From NCBI GenBank assembly GCA_023634235.1, contig JAMKCF010000013.1:18415705-18479704 (forward strand): a DNA stretch of 64,000 bases. The letters run 5' to 3'. Positions 51,301-63,300 of this stretch are shown piece after piece (within the stretch, counting starts at the first letter, position 1; each line of letters opens with the position of its first letter). Both the position numbers and the translations under genes were made by a program. The stretch comes from Pisaster brevispinus (Eukaryota > Echinodermata > Asteroidea > Forcipulatida > Asteriidae). The notes under the pieces are model-generated. The model was given only the letters and a program-made list of their open reading frames with translations, made no database searches and had not been told where the DNA came from.

Positions 51301-54300
51301 ACATTTTTTTAGTACATATAGTACAGTATAACCCCAAACCAAACTAGGATGTCGTCGTCCCTGCGATGCTATGCAACATCATTTAAATCCATGCAATACA
51401 AGGTTTGTTTTTGCACCATTAGTAGTGAATCACTTATACCTGATTAAAAATATAACCAAACTTCGATTTGTTAGTGCAGTCCACATGGTTTACATGGTAT
51501 GTAGCTCCATGGTGCAACACAGTCAGGCGTAAATTTGTAATTTGACACTTCAAGCCGGTTGTTGGAGGTCCAGCACTATTTCTTCGTTGCTTCTATTTCT
51601 TCCTTGTAGTTTGTCTATCATTCAAACCTGCAAGGGGTGATATTGAATTGTCAGAGAGTAGAAGGGTTTAAATATTAATCATTGCATGTAATTGGCCATT
51701 GTTAAACGTAGAGAAAGGATCTTGGTATAATCGAATACAATTAGCACATCCAAAACTGGAACGTTTCTTTTTCTTAATTGCACATCAAAAAAAGAAAAGA
51801 AGAAGAACTGGCAACCAATATCATTAAGAAAACAATGAAGTGTTTTTTAGCTTTAAAAAACTCATTGGAATAACATAATTTATGCAGGTTGGCGACCAGT
51901 GGTAGAGAAAGCCATCTTTGTCATATCTAGGATAATTCTGTCATTCTGCCAAATGGCACGTTCCGAAAACAACAAAAAATACAATGTATCTCATTAGATT
52001 TCCTTTCGCCTCGATGACCACCATCAATTCACACTACAGACAACGGGATGTGCTATTCTCAGCATGTTATTGATCCGGCCCTTCTGATGGTCCAGTGGTA
52101 ATCAATACTTATTGATTAGTCTGTATTGATTGATTTGTTGGGGGGGGGGGAGGTTGGAAGGAATGGTTGGAATGGTTGTTACAGCTGGGCTGAGCTTCAC
52201 AGAGCTGTTAACAAGCAGTTTATTTGCCAGCAACATTTAACAGTCCCAAATTCTCCAAAATTGTCTCCATGGAGGAAGGAAATACAAAGTCAAACAAGTT
52301 CATGGTAGGATATGCTGCAGGCCCAAGTATCAATTGCTAATGGGCCAGGCATACTCTTCCACAATGGGCTTACTAATTGTATCCAAGCCCAAAAAATTTG
52401 AGCTTTTTGAGTCAAGGGGGTGGAGGATTTTACAGGATTAAAGAGGGTAAAAAGCCCTAGAAACTAGAGGGTTTGAGCTTTTTGAGTCAAGGGGGTGGAG
52501 GATTTTACAGGATTAAAGAGGGTAAAAAGCCCTAGAAACTAGAGGGTTTGAGCTTTTTGAGTCAAGGGGGTGGAGGATTTTACAGGATTAAAGAGGGTAA
52601 AAAGCCCTAGAAACTAGAGAATTTGAGCTTTTTGAGTCAAGGGGGTGGAGGATTTTACAGGATTAAAGAGGGTAAAAAGCCCTAGAAACTAGAGGGTTTG
52701 AGCTTTTTGAGTCAAGGGGGTGGAGGATTTTACAGGATTAAAGAGGGTAAAAAGCCCTAGAAACTAGAGAATTTGAGCTTTTTGAGTCAAGGGGGTGGAG
52801 GATTTTACAGGATTAAAGAGGGTAAAAAACCCTAGAAACTAGAGAATTTGAGCTTTTTGAGTCAAGGGGGTGGAGGATTTTACAGGATTAAAGAGGGTAA
52901 AAAGCCCTAGAAACTAGAGAATTTGAGCTTTTTGAGTCAAGGGGGTGGAGGATTTTACAGGATTAAAGAGGGTAAAAAGCCCTAGAAACTAGAGAATTTA
53001 AGGGGTTGGGGAAAATGTACATTTAGAAGATTACCTGATTTGGCCTAAACACAGTTTTGACTTTTCTGAAAGAAATGATTACTAAAACGCTATAGTTTTT
53101 GAGAAGTGTTTCAAACAATTGGTTTTGATCTTGGGAGTCTAAAATGCGATGTTTGAAAATAGTGACAGGGTTTTTCACTATTTACTCGTGACTCCGCTGA
53201 CCAGTCGAGCTTAAACTTTTCATGGTTTGTTATTTCATGTTTTAAGGCCCCTGTTAAGTCACAAAGTGCAGGATCCTTTGACACCTACTAATGTTGTCTG
53301 CATTTTGGATTGACTCACATATGGTCTAATGCACATTTTAGTTAAAAATGAGGTAATTGAACATGGAATAAACACTGAAGGTAATCACACTGTCAATCCA
53401 AATCATTACAATGTCAGGATGTGTTAATTTTCCTGATTTTTTATTGGTACATTGGAGAGGTTTTCATAAATTGATAAGCAGAAATTGTTTTCCTTGTTTC
53501 GTGTAATAAAGGTTTTACATGAACCGCACAATGGGTTTGATTCCAAAGGAAAGGTTTGTCTACCACATCTACAGTAGAAGCATTAATACACGCACCACTT
53601 GGTTGAATGTGACAAAAGAGGTCATTGGTAATGACTCAGAGTGAAGGTTACACAGCATATGTACATACATGTAGCAGTCGTCAAATTAACCTAAGGCACC
53701 CACGGCCCCCACGGCCACAGCAATTGCCATGCCATGGTGCCCTGTGCCTTTGCTGTGGTTCCCCAAACAATTGGCCATCAGCTGAAATCACCTTTGTTTT
53801 CGTCAAGTTTGTTGTTATTTTTCTTTTCCATCCGAAAAATTGTAATAGCAATTACACATGAATTTTTTTATCGTTCGATCTCAGGAACTACATTCTTAAA
53901 AGGCACAAACAATACATCAAATGAAAGCCTGTGCTCTAAATTTGATCCAGCAGCAGTTGAATCAAGTGTTCTTTATTAATTTGTCTGCGATAATAATGAT
54001 TTAAAAACACCCGTATGTAACGTGAAACAAGCACGATTGCCATTACTGTGTACATTGCCCATAAACCCACTTTACATTATGACTCGTTTTGCACACCACA
54101 CAGCCTGTTTGTTGCATGTTTGGCATCATCCAGACCTTTGAACCTTTCATTCATGCAATTGGTTCACTGCTTTGTTTATCCACGGTCCTTTCTATCCTAC
54201 AAACAATGGTGAGCTTGTATTAGCGCCCTCTCGTTCGTGGAGAGTCCTCAAACTATTAAATAAGGATGTGTCTAAATTTAAGGGATATGAAGATACATAA

Positions 54301-57300
54301 AAATTAATTATGGAAGCGTAAAGGGATAATAAGGACAAATAACAAGAATCAAATACGAAAGCGTTAAGGGGATTTATAACATAGCGGTTTTGCCCTATGT
54401 AAAGACTATGAAATCTCCCACCACAATTCATGCCAAGGTCTGTGTGGTTGTTTATAATTAAGAAATTAACCCTTAAGCATAGTTTATTATTTAAAATTGT
54501 ATTTTTGAAAATTGAAAGTACCCTATAGAATTCAGCTAACAATGACTCAATCGAGCACAGCAAAATAGTTTTACCACATAGAGAAAATTAGCAATTAAAT
54601 TTATAAACTGCTGAGACAAAATCACTGAATTAACATCCATAATCCATGAAAACAGAACACCTTACATTTTTCTGAGTTTGTTTATCACTGCGTTAAAACT
54701 AATGTATAGTTTTTATTACTTTTCCCCTAAATTTTTAACCCTACTTCAAGCAGGGGTAGCTATTTTCCTGGCTTTTTCTCAGGAGTTTGCAAGGGTTAGC
54801 ATTTTTGTGAAAAGGTCAACTAAATTTTCGAAGGATTTTTATCTGGTGTGAAAGAGGCTTTAGACTATACTGGATTTTTCAGTTTTATGGGTAATTCTTG
54901 TGAATAACTTTGACTTTATGGTGTTCATGTCCAGCAAGTACAAGCACTGCATGCATGTAAATGATCTCAATCCCTGTCTGCAAACTGTATCAGTGCTGGT
55001 TGATTGCCAGTGAAGTCTTGTTTCAAAATACTGGGAAAGAATGCTACATATAATTTGTTGCACTGAGTGAAGAAACCTGTGTAATTTGTACACATGGGAA
55101 CTTGATAGTGGAGTCTTCCCAAAGGTGCAGGGTTTCAATGTCAGCAGGAACATTCCTGAATTTCTCTTTCTGTTTGTCTTGGGAGAAAGGTTGAGCAATA
55201 ATTTATTTCCGCATGGTTGTTTTCTAGTGGAGTTTCAGATGTGTTTTGTAAGTAAGAGCATGTGGTACTTGGAAGAGTAAAGCAACATTCTGCAATAAAG
55301 AATAATAATTGCTGTACAACTGTGCGTTTGATATGATTACCAACATAACTTAGCAGAATGCTTACTAGCATTACCACTTACATAACAAGTTGGCTGTTGG
55401 GTAAAAATTACACAATTTCTTTTACTGGTCATTACCAAAGTATAACCCTCCATTAATACTAATCTACTGCTATATAGTTTTCAATGGAAATAGACAAATT
55501 TGACAAAGCTAGTCACACTTGAGATCTATATATAGGCCTACATTGATGTTGATTTAACTCAAGGTGCTTCAGAAATACAATCAGCAAGCCTTTCCAGCTA
55601 CAATTTCCTTAAGAACCTCATCAGCTCCTCTGACTCGGTCTCCTGAGATAATCAGGAGAACCCTAGCTCTATGGGAGAACAGACAAAAGTCTTAAACTAG
55701 AATTCAGGGAGGGGTGGGGATGGATGATGGACATCCACTTAAAGCTAACATTCCTCAGTCATGTTGGTCTTTTCAAATAAGCAGATTATCAGGGACAAAA
55801 GACTAGCAAGTGTCTGATCAAACTTTCCCATTGTGCAGCGAATTCAGGCTATTGTTGGCACTAACTAGTTAGTCCAATACCTTAAGTAAATACAGACTCC
55901 AATTCCCAAATTCACACCCTGTGAATGCTGACCAATTGGAGTAGGATTGATGGACTGGCTTTCTGCTCCTGGAAAAGTGGTTACTTGTTTATTTTGCTTG
56001 CCTTTTATTTCTTTCTTTTTTTGGAAGCTGGTTGTAGACTGCATGCCTTGCTTGTTTGGGCTTGCAAGGGTTGGGAGGTGACAAATAAGAGTTTAGACAA
56101 AGTGTCTGAAGGTGTTGTGTTCATAAGGAGTGAATGCTGACTTGGTGTTTGGAGATAAGATGCCCTTTCCCCCGTCAAATTTAGTCAAACTGATGTGCTT
56201 TGAATGTTTGTAAGTTTCACTTTTGTAATATTTGTCCTTTAGTTTGTTAAAGTTAATTAAGCAACTTTGTTTTAGTTTTTTTCCCCAATTTTCAAGAGGC
56301 ACTCCCGGTCCCTTACAAGCCATTGCTATACTTGGACTCTGCCTTACACATGCCATTTTCATAAGGAATATTTTCTGCTTAAATGCATCCTCTATGAAAT
56401 TGGGCCTAGCTGGACCCGATGAACCCTTAAAATACATAAAAATATTCATAGACATTTACAAATGCAGGAGTCTTTTGCAAAAAGAATGTAACTTAATCTT
56501 TAAAGAAAAACATTCCAGGCTGTTTCTGGTCGTTCTTGACACTAAATAACCTATAACCCGATGATAATTTTTAGTTATTTCTAAAATGTCATTGATATGT
56601 TTCCAAAATGTTATATGCAGGCCTGTTTAACCATGGAGGTAGATTTACCTCCATGGTATGACAGTGTTTGATCTGTTTGTTTATAATTCACTAAAATAAA
56701 CACATGTCAGCTTGAAAGTTAGAATGTTACATCTTTTTTTCTGCTCCAAATATTTTGGTAAGAAGAAGAGGTTCCTTTCTTCTTATTTATTGAAAAAAAT
56801 TATAAATAAATGAGTTGCAAGATTTATACATTTGCACTGACAAGGAAAATTATGTAATATGCCAAGTAGGATGACTAAAGTTAAATTCACCCTCAAACTA
56901 CAAATTAAGAAAACATAGTTTAAGGTTTAGACAACAGTACTCTAAAATTCACACTTTCAATGACTAGATGTAAATTCATTCACAAACTGCAAATTCAGAG
57001 AACCACAATTTCAATGACTAGATATAAATACATCCTCAAGGTGGAGGCAACAGAAAATGGAAATTCAACAACAAATATTAAGTGAACTAGCACTTGGGAA
57101 ATCAAAGAAATGACTTATGAGGACTCTAAAACTTGTTAAATCTTCTGGAGTCAAGTACATGTACGTGTACATGTATGTGTTGTTTTTAAATAAATGAAAG
57201 CCTTTAAAGAGCTAGAGGGGCTCTCAGGTCAAATTCAGTTTTCCATTAGATAGAATCATTTCAAAAGTTGTTTAAAAACTACAAGTCTCTAACCTCGCAT

Positions 57301-60300
57301 GAAAATGGTGTAAAATGTTGTTTTGTTTGAAGTAAGTTTAGTTTCATAAGGACTCTGTCTATTGAAAAATGAGTGCATCACAAAGTAGTAAGAGCCCGAT
57401 GTTGTTTTTCTTCAACCTTTCATGTTCATATATAAGTTTAATGAAATGTCTCTTAATCAAGGTTGACCGCCAAAATAAAAGCTATGAAAATAACGAGCAA
57501 TACAAGGTTCATAGCTTTTGTATTTCTATATTCTATAACTCCTGGTGATTAACTCTAAATTCTTGATAAGCTCTATAAGCTTTTAACCATTAGTTGATTA
57601 AAACAACACACATCATTAAGTTACGAGATATTATATTTAGTAGTTAAGTCAACTACTAATAGGGGGCTGAACAGATTAACTTTGTTTTAATTACATTTAA
57701 GCCACAGAGGGTGTGGACTTTGTTAAGAAAATTGGGTCCAGTCCACTGAGTCAAGTTTTTCAGTGGATTGAGCTTGAATCCTGAATTGTGTTCATTTGGT
57801 CAAGGTAGGATATGTCACTCTTTCAAAGATAGCGTGACATGCCATGTCAATCCTGACCCAAATTGTAAAATGCAATATGTGGACAATTTCATAGAGTGCT
57901 TCAGCAGTTTCTGCTAAGCAAAACTATTCAGGTTACCAGTCACAGGTGGTACGTGTGATATGGCATTTTGACTGGTACATGTAACCTTATAATGGTGAGC
58001 ATAATTTTATTGTGCTTAGCTCTATGATATTGGTAAAGATGTCCTATATTTAATGACATTAATCGGCGATTATCATGCAAGCTTCTAATAACAAAGATTA
58101 ACAAAGTGTGTGTTAATTCCTCAAAGAATTTCCAACCCAGAATCTATTGGAGATCTTTAGTAAACAAAAGTCATTTTAGATTTCAGTTTTATGTGAGACT
58201 TTAATGTGAAACATGTTTGTATGTATCTACCTCTATGGTATACACTGCGTTCAGCTGTTCTTCAAAAGGAAATTCTTGCCAAAGTTCTGATGTTGATTGA
58301 TGTACAACTAATGTGTTTTTTTAAGAGAATGTGCAAAACGATCGCTGCCTCTCACACTTTGATTACTTGCAAGCTTCCTGGATCAGTTTAAAACTAATGA
58401 TGTTTACGGATAGTTACTCAACCAAGCATACCTTTGGATCATTATCATTTGGGGCTGAAACAATTTTAATATGCAGATGTGTGTTTTTCAGTCTTTAAAG
58501 ACAAACAATGAAGCAAAGGTTGTGGCTGGATTGGGATTGATTTGTGACAAGGTTCATTAAAATCTAAACACGGGTTTTTCTGGAATTTTTTTCTCAGTAC
58601 CTTTCTAATCGGTAACCCTGAATAATTCATTTTGATGCACTGGATTGATTCTACTAAAACCCAACCAAGGTTTTTATTTTTGTTCTTGGTCACTCTCAAA
58701 TCTTTCATTCACAAGAAATTATTTTGAGCTTATTTATTTTATATCTTTGTAGAGAGAACAGAGTCTCTACGAGTTCTTGCTCATGATAAACTTCGTGATC
58801 TCCTGAATATACTCAGGACTATTCTGGACAAGTACAGTGCCCTACGGTCGACCGATGTCCACACAGCGGCCGTGTTGCTCATTACGCAGATCAAGAGTGA
58901 GTTATTGTGGCACCAGACCAATTCATACGATGGACGAGGGGAAGTTTATTTAATTATTTTAATAATTCCTGTCCCTCATTATGTTTTTTCTTATCTTGTT
59001 CATATTTATTGTCCAATTATATCTGGAAATTTTGAGGGGGTGAGGTGGTGTTATTTCTACCGTCAGAGATAAATTTATAATGGTGTCATTTTCAGGGAAC
59101 AAAAAATCACAGATATGAGTATCCTAAATTGAAACATTTTAAATTCTTCTTGTAATCACAGATATAGTTAAACAATTCAGGCCTGGAAACAGCTCTATTG
59201 GCAATGGTCTCATACATGTAGTGTTTTCCCAAAAGGAAAAGGCAGCAGTCTCAGGTCTTAACATGTTTGAATTTCATTTTTTTTTTTTGGTGGGGGCGGG
59301 GTGGCGATGTTAACCAAGAAAAAGGACAGGTCCACTTGTATAAATCAGAGAATGTGTATACTAAGAACATTGGTAAGGGTCTGCAATATTTCTTGTCTAG
59401 AATTAGGTTAGTATTGGCTTTGTTTGAATTCTAGGTCTGAAAGATGAGAGTGAAGAGGAAAGAATAAAACTATTTGAGGCCATAGATCAACTGGCACTTG
59501 CATTCAGCAGCAGGTGGGTGACATATCTAATTGATGTATTAAATTGGAACTGGTTCATGCTCAACTTAATGTAACTGCCTGTGGTGCCTTTGTGTTTCAC
59601 TTCAATTCAAAACTCGTTTATATTTCTGTACCAAATGAAAAACATTAACCAGTGCGAGAATAGAAAATTGAATAAGGTATAATATTGTCACTTCTAAGTA
59701 ATGGCCATAAGTAGTTTGGAGCCCCCTTTTCAAACTTTATCACAGCATTAAGGCCAAACTGCAACCTAGTCTGTTTGGTTCTTTTTGTTTCTAGCTATAC
59801 CATAATTTAAATCTTTTTAGAATTTAGGAAATTGTTTTGGGGACGGAAAGGTTCAATTTTCAATCATTTCTCTTTTGCAGTGTAACAGAATATCTAATGG
59901 GAGATGTTGAGCAAGGCAGTATTAACATGGGATTCCCATCATCAAAGGTAAACAAGCTGACTGGCCGGCTGGCTTTTTTTATTGAAAGTTGGCTGACTGG
60001 TAGCTATATGTAGTTACCTGATTATTTTATTGGCTGGATGGCTGGGTGGCTAGTTATAGCTGAAAATTGTATTGGTTGGCTGGCTGGTTGGCTGGCTAGT
60101 TGGCAGTTGGCTAGCTGACAGTGGTTGGGTTGGCTCACCTGCAGGCTAGCTAGCAGTTTTACTGGTCAACTAGGCCTGCTTGCTGACGTGGAGGATGACG
60201 ACCTAGCAGTTTTACTGGTCAGCTGGGCCTGCTTGCTGACGTGGAGGATGGCTAGATAGCAGTTTTACTGGTCAACTGGGCCTGCTTGCTGACGTGGAGG

Positions 60301-63300
60301 ATGGCTAGATAGCAGTTTTACTGGTCAACTGGGCCTGCTTGCTGACGTGGAGGATGGCTTGCCGGCTGGCTAGCTGAAAAATTAGCTGGCTCGCTGAAAA
60401 ATTAGCTGGCTCGCTGCCTGGCTACATACAAACAAGCTGACAAAAGCAGCTGAAATAGTATTTTTTTTTAATAGTTTTTTTTTTTTTAATAGTATTTGCC
60501 AACTGAAACATGGAGTTAGATTTTCTGATAATAATTTGTTATTACTAAGGAAAGGTTTTCACAGGACTTAAACATATTTTTGGGGCTCAGCAAGAAAAAT
60601 GATCTTAATTGCAAAATGTTGAGATTTTGAAACTGCCATTTTACCTTTCTTAATATTTATTGTGTTTAGCCAAACAACTGTGTGAAGATAATATTTATTG
60701 TGACAAAGAAAATAATGTCATCCAATTGCAGTTTTTATGTGCATATATATTTGTTGAAATTTGCTTTTAAGATTTATTCCAGTTTTGCTACTTGTTTTCT
60801 TTTGTCAGTCTTATGATAGCCTGTCTTCTGTGACAACAAGCTCTGATGGTGGCAATGTGTTTAGTCGCCAGATGTCACAAGATAGCAGGGAATCAGGTAG
60901 TGCAGTTTCTTGTTTCCCGTCAGCAACAACCTTAAGTAATCCTTATAGGCTTTTCAAAGGTTCTTTTTTTGTAAAGCTTTTTTCCTTTAGAGGTGGAACA
61001 ACACAAGTTAATCAGTGAGCTGTCACAATGAAATTACACAAATCTTTTTTATTTTATTTATTTATTTGATAATTATTTATTACGTACCCTGTCTGTAAGC
61101 CAGTTTCACTCCATAACAGGAATTCTAGATGACCCTACAGGAGACATTAGTAGCCTATGCAAGGCCATTGACATAAATAACAGTTGACCCAATTTACGTA
61201 AGATGAAGTGGGCTCTTAGTGTTTTGAGGTTTAGCTGGCCATGAAGTATATAGTTTCCAGACAAAATGCCAGCGTGATTTTATTTTCTATTTTACATTCA
61301 TGAATAAATTGGGGTCACTCCTGTTAAGGACAAAACTTGATGTGTGCGGAAAATACATATGTACCAAAGGTTGTTCTGTTTTGGTTTCATGTGTCCATTA
61401 TTTTTCGTGTGTGCATGTCTACCAAACAATGGGAGAGTAAAGAAAAGTCCTTGCTCACTCGAAGATGAAAGATAAGGGGTGTTACTAGTTTTGAAATAAT
61501 ATTAAAAAAATACAACATACATGTAAACAATAGTAGCAGCAAGTTTATTATGAGAGATTTTCGTACGCCAAGATGTTTCCAACCAAAGACTTTCTTTCTG
61601 TTGGATGTGCCCTTTTCGCTCAATGAACATGGCCTTTCTCCTTCTAGATCAAAACCACAGGCTTTATTTACCACGAAAATAACTTTCTATTTTTCTAGGA
61701 ATGTGTAAAAACTGTAAAGGCCAAACCAGAGAATGTGTATTTTTAATAAAAGATGTGTTGTCACTTATTATACCCAGGATAGCTGTTTTATTACATTCAA
61801 AACAAACCCTGAGCTTCTTTTCGTTGACAGTTAAAAAAACATGAGACCTGGACTTTCTCATGATCAATTACACATGGAATTTGTGGCTATTGTTTTATGT
61901 TATTTTGTTGTTATTATCAAAGGTTTTTTTTATTTTTATTTTTTTTATTTATATATTTTTTTTTTCAAACCTTGCTCGTATTCAATTTTGTTGTTGAGAT
62001 GTTCTTAAAACCAAAGCCCTATTTCTGCTAAGCATGTTTAAAATTGGCACCTCTGTTCACATTCCTTATACCATGGAATTCATTCTCTGGCAGGTAATGT
62101 GTCATAACTTTTCTCTTTTGATGCATTGTTATGTCTTCAGTTAGCGATAATGTCATCCATCAAGGCTGTGTTGTTTTATGGGCATAATGTTGAACTGCCT
62201 TCCTGATCCCAAAGGCACTATAAATGTGCATTCTCCCATTAACCTTTACAGAAAGGTATTTGTGTTTCTATTAAGTTTGCTTGGCCTGACACTGTCTCTA
62301 GTGGCAAATATTCTGAGCTGTTTTGACAAAATTGATTTCTGAGGAAGATTGATTCTGAAATACCTTAGTTGTCAAGGCTAGCACTCTAAGCTTATAATTG
62401 TTCCAAGAGTAGACTTTCAACAAGTATTGAAGTATTTTGCTAAAGACAAACAACACAATGTTTGAAAAGTCTGAATTCATCACACCTCGGGTTCTAAGAA
62501 CCTGTTTTCTTCCTGGAAGGGAGCATTATTACATAGACTTGTGGTAACCCTTAAAATTCACACTGTGTGAAGCTTTAAATCTTGTATTTAAATTCACACT
62601 GTGTGAAGCTTTAAATCTTGTGTTTAAATTCACACTGTGTGAAGCTTTAAATCTTGTGTTTAAATTCACACTGTGTGAAGCTTTAAATCTTGTTTTTTTA
62701 ATTTTAAGGTGAAATTAATTAGACGGGGATTTGAAGCTGCGACCTCCGGATTAACATGCCAGTGCTGTACCAACTGAGATGTCTAGTACTAATATGGGCG
62801 GTTAAATCAATGGAAAACAAACAAAGGCCAAGATGAAAAACTGACACAAAACAATGAATCTGTTGTAACCTTGTTTTTATAGCAACAATTTTTAAAACAT
62901 TTCTTCTGTTTTTGTTTTCTGCAGCATGTTTGTCTGCCAGTGAGCTGGATGATACCTTGATGCATTTAGATGCTGGTCTTGACCTGGCTCTAGACAGAGC
63001 TAAAGTGTGGTCTAAATATGCTAAGGATGTCATCTGTTACGTTGAGAAGAGGACCCACTTAGGTAACTCCACTTGATTATATTTTACCTTCTCTTGGTTA
63101 ACCTTGTGATTCTCATTTCCCTTAAAGAATCCTTTCCCTGTAGGGTTGCCTGAAGCAGGCCTGGATTTACATGGAGGCCACAGAGGCCATGGCCTCTTTT
63201 GCCCTGGTCTTGGCCTTAGTGCCCCTTCAAAAGTAAATTTTGCAATGAAAGTGCCTTATGCAAAATAAAAACTGGCCTTGCCTTCTCAAAGCTGAAATTC

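Larger units (their letters stand above)
49016..58752 (+). other. 9.7-kb intron with several repeat blocks
   Basis: It contains a pair of diverged elements (about 49895-50520 and 53690-54455), a 75-bp array (52400-53000), a palindrome (56632-56657) and an inverted-repeat element (57884-58032). No exon is recognised. Confidence 0.6.
60897..62924 (+). other. Intron with 36-bp array and SINE
   Basis: T-rich tracts at about 61040-61085 and 61920-61970, a 36-bp array (62554-62697) and a SINE (62728-62800). No exon is recognised. Confidence 0.55.
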
